In this document: piece by piece, positions 8,001-9,400 of the stretch | How the letters are laid out: each line of letters begins with the position of its first letter | How positions within the stretch are numbered: position 1 is the stretch's first letter | Origin: Bacilli bacterium | Lineage (GTDB): Bacteria > Bacillota_I > Bacilli_A > RF39 > UBA660 | Direction of reading: 5' to 3' | Length of the DNA: 9,400 nt | Assembly: GCA_900758895.1 (NCBI GenBank) | Contig: CAAETG010000168.1 | Location: 1 to 9,400 of the forward strand | Notes under the pieces: model-generated | Databases searched by the model: none | Told to the model about the DNA's origin: nothing | The model's input: only the letters and a program-made list of their open reading frames with translations | Made by a program: the position numbers and the translations under genes

Positions 8001-8933
8001 GTTGTTTTAGATTCTAAGATTGATGTTTTACTATTTAAAACAAATTCAAATAATGCTAATGATCAGACTTTAGCTAAAGCTGGCGATTGGGTTGGCGTTT
8101 ATTTACAAGTCGGAGAAAAATTAGCTCAATTACCAACATTTACTATTAATGGTCAAGAAATGAAAGTTTCTGAAATTGAATGGAATGGTACTTATACTTA
8201 TCAAGCTGGATTTACTGTAACTAGTGATATGGATGGTAGAGTTTCTTTCAATATTTCTAATATTGTTGATCAAGTTGGAAATAATCTTGCTTTATCTAGT
8301 GATGAATGTGATTATTCCGTTACTATTGATAATAATGCTCCAACCATTGTTTTAGCAGGTACTGAAGGATTAAATCATAATGAATTTAGAATTGAGGCAG
8401 GTACTAAAATTTCAATTGATGACATTTTAGCAACTGTAGAAGATAACGTTGATGAAGATACAAAAATTGAACCTTATGATGTAACTCTTTTTCCTGTAAA
8501 TGGTGAGAATGTTTATCATTATGATTTTAAACAAAACGGTTTTAATACAAGATTAACAGGAAGATATAATTTATATTATAAAACAACTGATAAAGCTGGA
8601 AATAGTGCTGAGGCTGTTATGTTATTAGTTATTAATGACACAACACCTGCAACTTTAACTTTTAATCGAGAGGATGGCTATACTGTTGATGTTGGAAGTA
8701 ATTATGAAGAATTAGGTGCAACTGTGACTGATAATGTAGATGAAACTATAGTTATTATGCCTAGAATATATGTTAAATATGATTTAGCAATGAATCCTCT
8801 TCATGAAACAGTCAGTAAAATCGATACTAATGAAGAAGGAAGATATCTAGCTATATTTGATTATACTGATTCTTCTAATAATGTTAGTTTGACTTTAAAA
8901 AGGTGGATAGTTGTTAGAGATATTTCTGAATAA
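5049..8933 (+). CDS. Giant secreted Ig-repeat surface protein
   Basis: The product has 1294 residues. An N-terminal signal sequence has a KKK n-region, a hydrophobic stretch at about 6-24 and a likely cleavage site after A25 (VFA-N). Residues 26-130 are a low-complexity Asn/Gly/Ser/Asp/Glu linker. From about 131 to the end there are about 13 Ig-like beta-sandwich repeats of 75-120 residues. Most end in a 'DK.GN' turn followed by an 'IDKTAP'-type junction, seen at 198, 273, 359, 435, 513, 594, 686, 780, 857, 1093 and 1195. Repeats at 594-779 and 1093-1294 have the G-(Y/A/V)-(T)-A.DN pattern of DUF5011-like domains; one contains DGDITDQV. Residues about 857-1092 look like two longer Ig-like domains of a different subtype. 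I see no LPXTG sortase signal, C-terminal membrane helix, SLH, LysM or choline-binding repeat. The protein is therefore either released, held by its N-terminal helix if that is not cleaved, or bound non-covalently. It is probably an adhesin or cell-surface stalk. It is its own transcription unit, with a promoter upstream and a terminator downstream. Confidence 0.9.
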   Translation: MDKKKGIILAVVIFLLIGLGTFVFANPSEESLNGNDNNSNNTNNTNDNENLDDENTNDGDGEEGEDENTPNSGTNGGSSNGGSSSNGSNSNNGSSNGSNGGTIGQGEEENPGQPENPGTGEGQDENEDDKPITITISGIEDGKIYGEAVVPEISSEGVNSITLNGEEYTSGTSIEEDGKYTLSVIDNNGNVTNVSFTIDTTVPEFNVQSGTHSEEAIDLVITDLSLDYVTIYNQDTDTTETVNTSEFTLEDEATYKITAYDKLGKSTTIWVAIDKTAPEIKVSGTGNYEYYFRKDATLTVFDKFLTEVTVNDEVYTESDFTSEANNENRTFTKVFSEEGTYKVTATDKFGHTSEYTFYVDLTAPTANVEDGAYYNEAFELKIEEEYLHLAELTEPDGNKVKITDINESYMLEKEGVYTLVMRDKAYNKTSITFTMDFTAPSIKADGVLYGPDHTETIYTNKQFKGEAIDELSGIAKITTNGHERDWIDVSQEGGYTFVVTDKAGNSSTFKVVIDKTAPKITNVPKDGDHVNYNINPEISDNNIDKVVVSRDGKEITGWYETWLENGAYSLNQEGEYTIVVTDKAGNKAEATFTIDKTAPQIDVVSSNRYEMEVNTDYKEKGYTAIDNFDGDITDQVTMTYRFQAPGESWTDPDTLDTSKIGTYKITYHVFDKAGNEGTSTRVVQIVDTIEPKVILKGTDPVIVELNDEYTEEGVTITDNSGEELEAVLKIYYSENGEDGTWVDAPDNKVDTSVLGQYKIWYTVTDSSGNTTQVTRIVKVVDTTAPIFNNLVDGTITNGSVDLGVTDANFDYILITNNETGYSWKESRYWTSFSLEGNYTVIAYDKSGNHSDSYTFTIDKTAASRVYSTVDFDGTGIEYVEENDQKVFYIKNDTSFVFRMQFSEELAENPILTIDDTKKVTLELVEKFVTNEGKYIYQGTVEITADDKFEDGQLKLIVSNIKDLAGNETTDSVVTDQTVTSNNRTVVLDSKIDVLLFKTNSNNANDQTLAKAGDWVGVYLQVGEKLAQLPTFTINGQEMKVSEIEWNGTYTYQAGFTVTSDMDGRVSFNISNIVDQVGNNLALSSDECDYSVTIDNNAPTIVLAGTEGLNHNEFRIEAGTKISIDDILATVEDNVDEDTKIEPYDVTLFPVNGENVYHYDFKQNGFNTRLTGRYNLYYKTTDKAGNSAEAVMLLVINDTTPATLTFNREDGYTVDVGSNYEELGATVTDNVDETIVIMPRIYVKYDLAMNPLHETVSKIDTNEEGRYLAIFDYTDSSNNVSLTLKRWIVVRDISE
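5124..5438 (+). repeat. Low-complexity linker region of the surface protein
   Basis: About 105 codons encode almost only Asn, Asp, Glu, Gly, Ser, Thr and Pro: an Asn/Asp-rich part, an acidic part, a Gly/Ser/Asn part and a Pro-containing acidic part. It directly follows the signal sequence and precedes the first folded repeat, as expected for a flexible wall-spanning spacer. The simple codon runs make length change by slippage plausible. Confidence 0.8.
5640..8650 (+). repeat. Diverged tandem Ig-domain repeats with short identical DNA blocks
   Basis: Repeat junctions recur about every 75-102 codons, apart from one 236-codon stretch that holds two domains. At DNA level the copies are mostly diverged, but short blocks are shared. 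A 27-base block at 6538-6564 recurs at 6781-6807 with one mismatch, 243 bases (81 codons) apart. A 22-base block at 6545-6566 is identical to 8585-8606. The 17-base junction at 5865-5881 is identical to 6585-6601 and recurs with one change at 6828-6844. Confidence 0.75.
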
Positions 8934-8940
8934 TTATGGT

Positions 8941-8971
8941 AAAAAGGAATTGCAATCTATTCCTTTTTTTT
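8941..8971 (+). terminator. Intrinsic terminator of the giant surface-protein gene
   Basis: AAAAAGGAAT (8941-8950) pairs over ten bases with ATTCCTTTTT (8959-8968) around an eight-base loop. An eight-T run spans 8964-8971. It begins seven bases after the stop codon. Confidence 0.9.
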
Positions 8972-8978
8972 GTACAAT
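8950..8978 (+). promoter_or_regulatory. Predicted promoter of the PH-domain gene, overlapping the terminator
   Basis: TACAAT (8973-8978) is a good -10 element. TTGCAA (8950-8955), in the loop region of the preceding terminator, is a -35 candidate (four of six) at the ideal 17-base spacing, with the terminator T-tract serving as spacer. An alternative is the extended -10-like TGTTATAAG at 8981-8989, but this would start RNA only about five bases before the gene. Confidence 0.5.
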
Positions 8979-9000
8979 AATGTTATAAGGATGTGGAGTT

Positions 9001-9396
9001 ATGGCGTATATTAAATTTAAAGAATTGTCTAAATATTTTGATTTTAAAACAGAGGTTTATGAGAGTCAGTTACCGGATTATACCAAAGAATATGTAGAGG
9101 ATAATGAGCATATTGTTATCGGGTATAAGAATAGTAAGGATTATGTAGTATTTACGGATAAGAAAATGATTTTATTTGATCGTGATACTTTGGCAGTCTA
9201 TTATAAAAAAATTCATATTATTCCTTATGTATCGATTTCGACAAGTGCGATTAATTTTAAGCCTGGTAAAGTAGAACTACTCTTTAGTTTTGACAGTGGA
9301 TATCAACTTCATGTAAACTTTATTGATATGAATCATGATAAGAAAGAGGTTCTTAAAAAAGTTTATAAAATGATGATGAAGACAAAGATTAATTAG
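9001..9396 (+). CDS. Bacterial PH-domain protein (YokE/bPH-like)
   Basis: The product has 131 residues and is complete, with TAG ending four bases before the window edge. After a helical N-terminal segment of about 30 residues comes the pattern of a small bacterial pleckstrin-homology domain: EHIVIGYKNSKDYVVFTDKK with ILFDRDTL, a strand with IIPYVSISTSAI, then KVELLFSF and a final helix at about 112-127. I place it with the PF08000-like family by pattern, not by a search. Members are small cytoplasmic or membrane-associated proteins of largely unknown function. There is no signal peptide or membrane helix. AAGGATGTG (8987-8995) is a near-ideal ribosome-binding site, five bases before ATG 9001. 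It has its own promoter, so a functional link to the surface protein is only positional. Confidence 0.82.
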   Translation: MAYIKFKELSKYFDFKTEVYESQLPDYTKEYVEDNEHIVIGYKNSKDYVVFTDKKMILFDRDTLAVYYKKIHIIPYVSISTSAINFKPGKVELLFSFDSGYQLHVNFIDMNHDKKEVLKKVYKMMMKTKIN

Positions 9397-9400
9397 AAGT

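Overview
The window is AT-rich DNA from a low-GC Gram-positive bacterium (Bacillota). EzrA, a single-pass type I signal peptidase and bacterial PH-domain proteins are typical of that group. The large Asn/Ser/Thr-rich, Ig-repeat surface proteins look like those of uncultured gut lineages around Erysipelotrichia and RF39; that placement is an inference. TGA acts as a stop (end of the first gene) and every Trp is TGG, so this is the standard bacterial code and not the Mycoplasma code. All genes lie on the + strand. No stretch longer than about 135 bases lacks a gene.

Layout. (1) Positions 1-1547 hold the 3' part of a secreted or surface protein with Ig/FN3-like modules and a C-terminal domain that may have a C-type-lectin-like fold, closed by an intrinsic terminator at 1575-1602. 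(2) Positions 1630-4944 look like one transcription unit. It has a promoter, then ezrA (cell-division regulator), a protein of unknown function with a C-terminal SEC-C zinc motif (1-base overlap with ezrA), and lepB (9-base gap). It ends at a terminator whose stem contains the lepB stop codon. (3) Positions 4996-8971 are a single-gene unit. An extended -10 promoter, with a 17-bp palindrome upstream of it, drives a 1294-residue secreted protein with a low-complexity linker and about 13 Ig-like repeats, followed by a terminator. (4) Positions 8950-9396 hold a small PH-domain protein whose promoter overlaps the preceding terminator.

The theme is the cell envelope: division-ring control, signal-peptide cleavage, and two large exported adhesin-like proteins that would be candidate substrates of the peptidase. 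Two starts should be moved downstream from the longest open frame: ezrA to 1680 and the giant surface protein to 5049.

I found no convincing new multi-gene system. The most unusual signals are a short GC-rich, differently coded island in the last domain of the first gene, which could be a diversified or imported cassette, the uncharacterised SEC-C protein coupled to ezrA and lepB, and a giant Ig-repeat protein with no recognisable C-terminal wall anchor.
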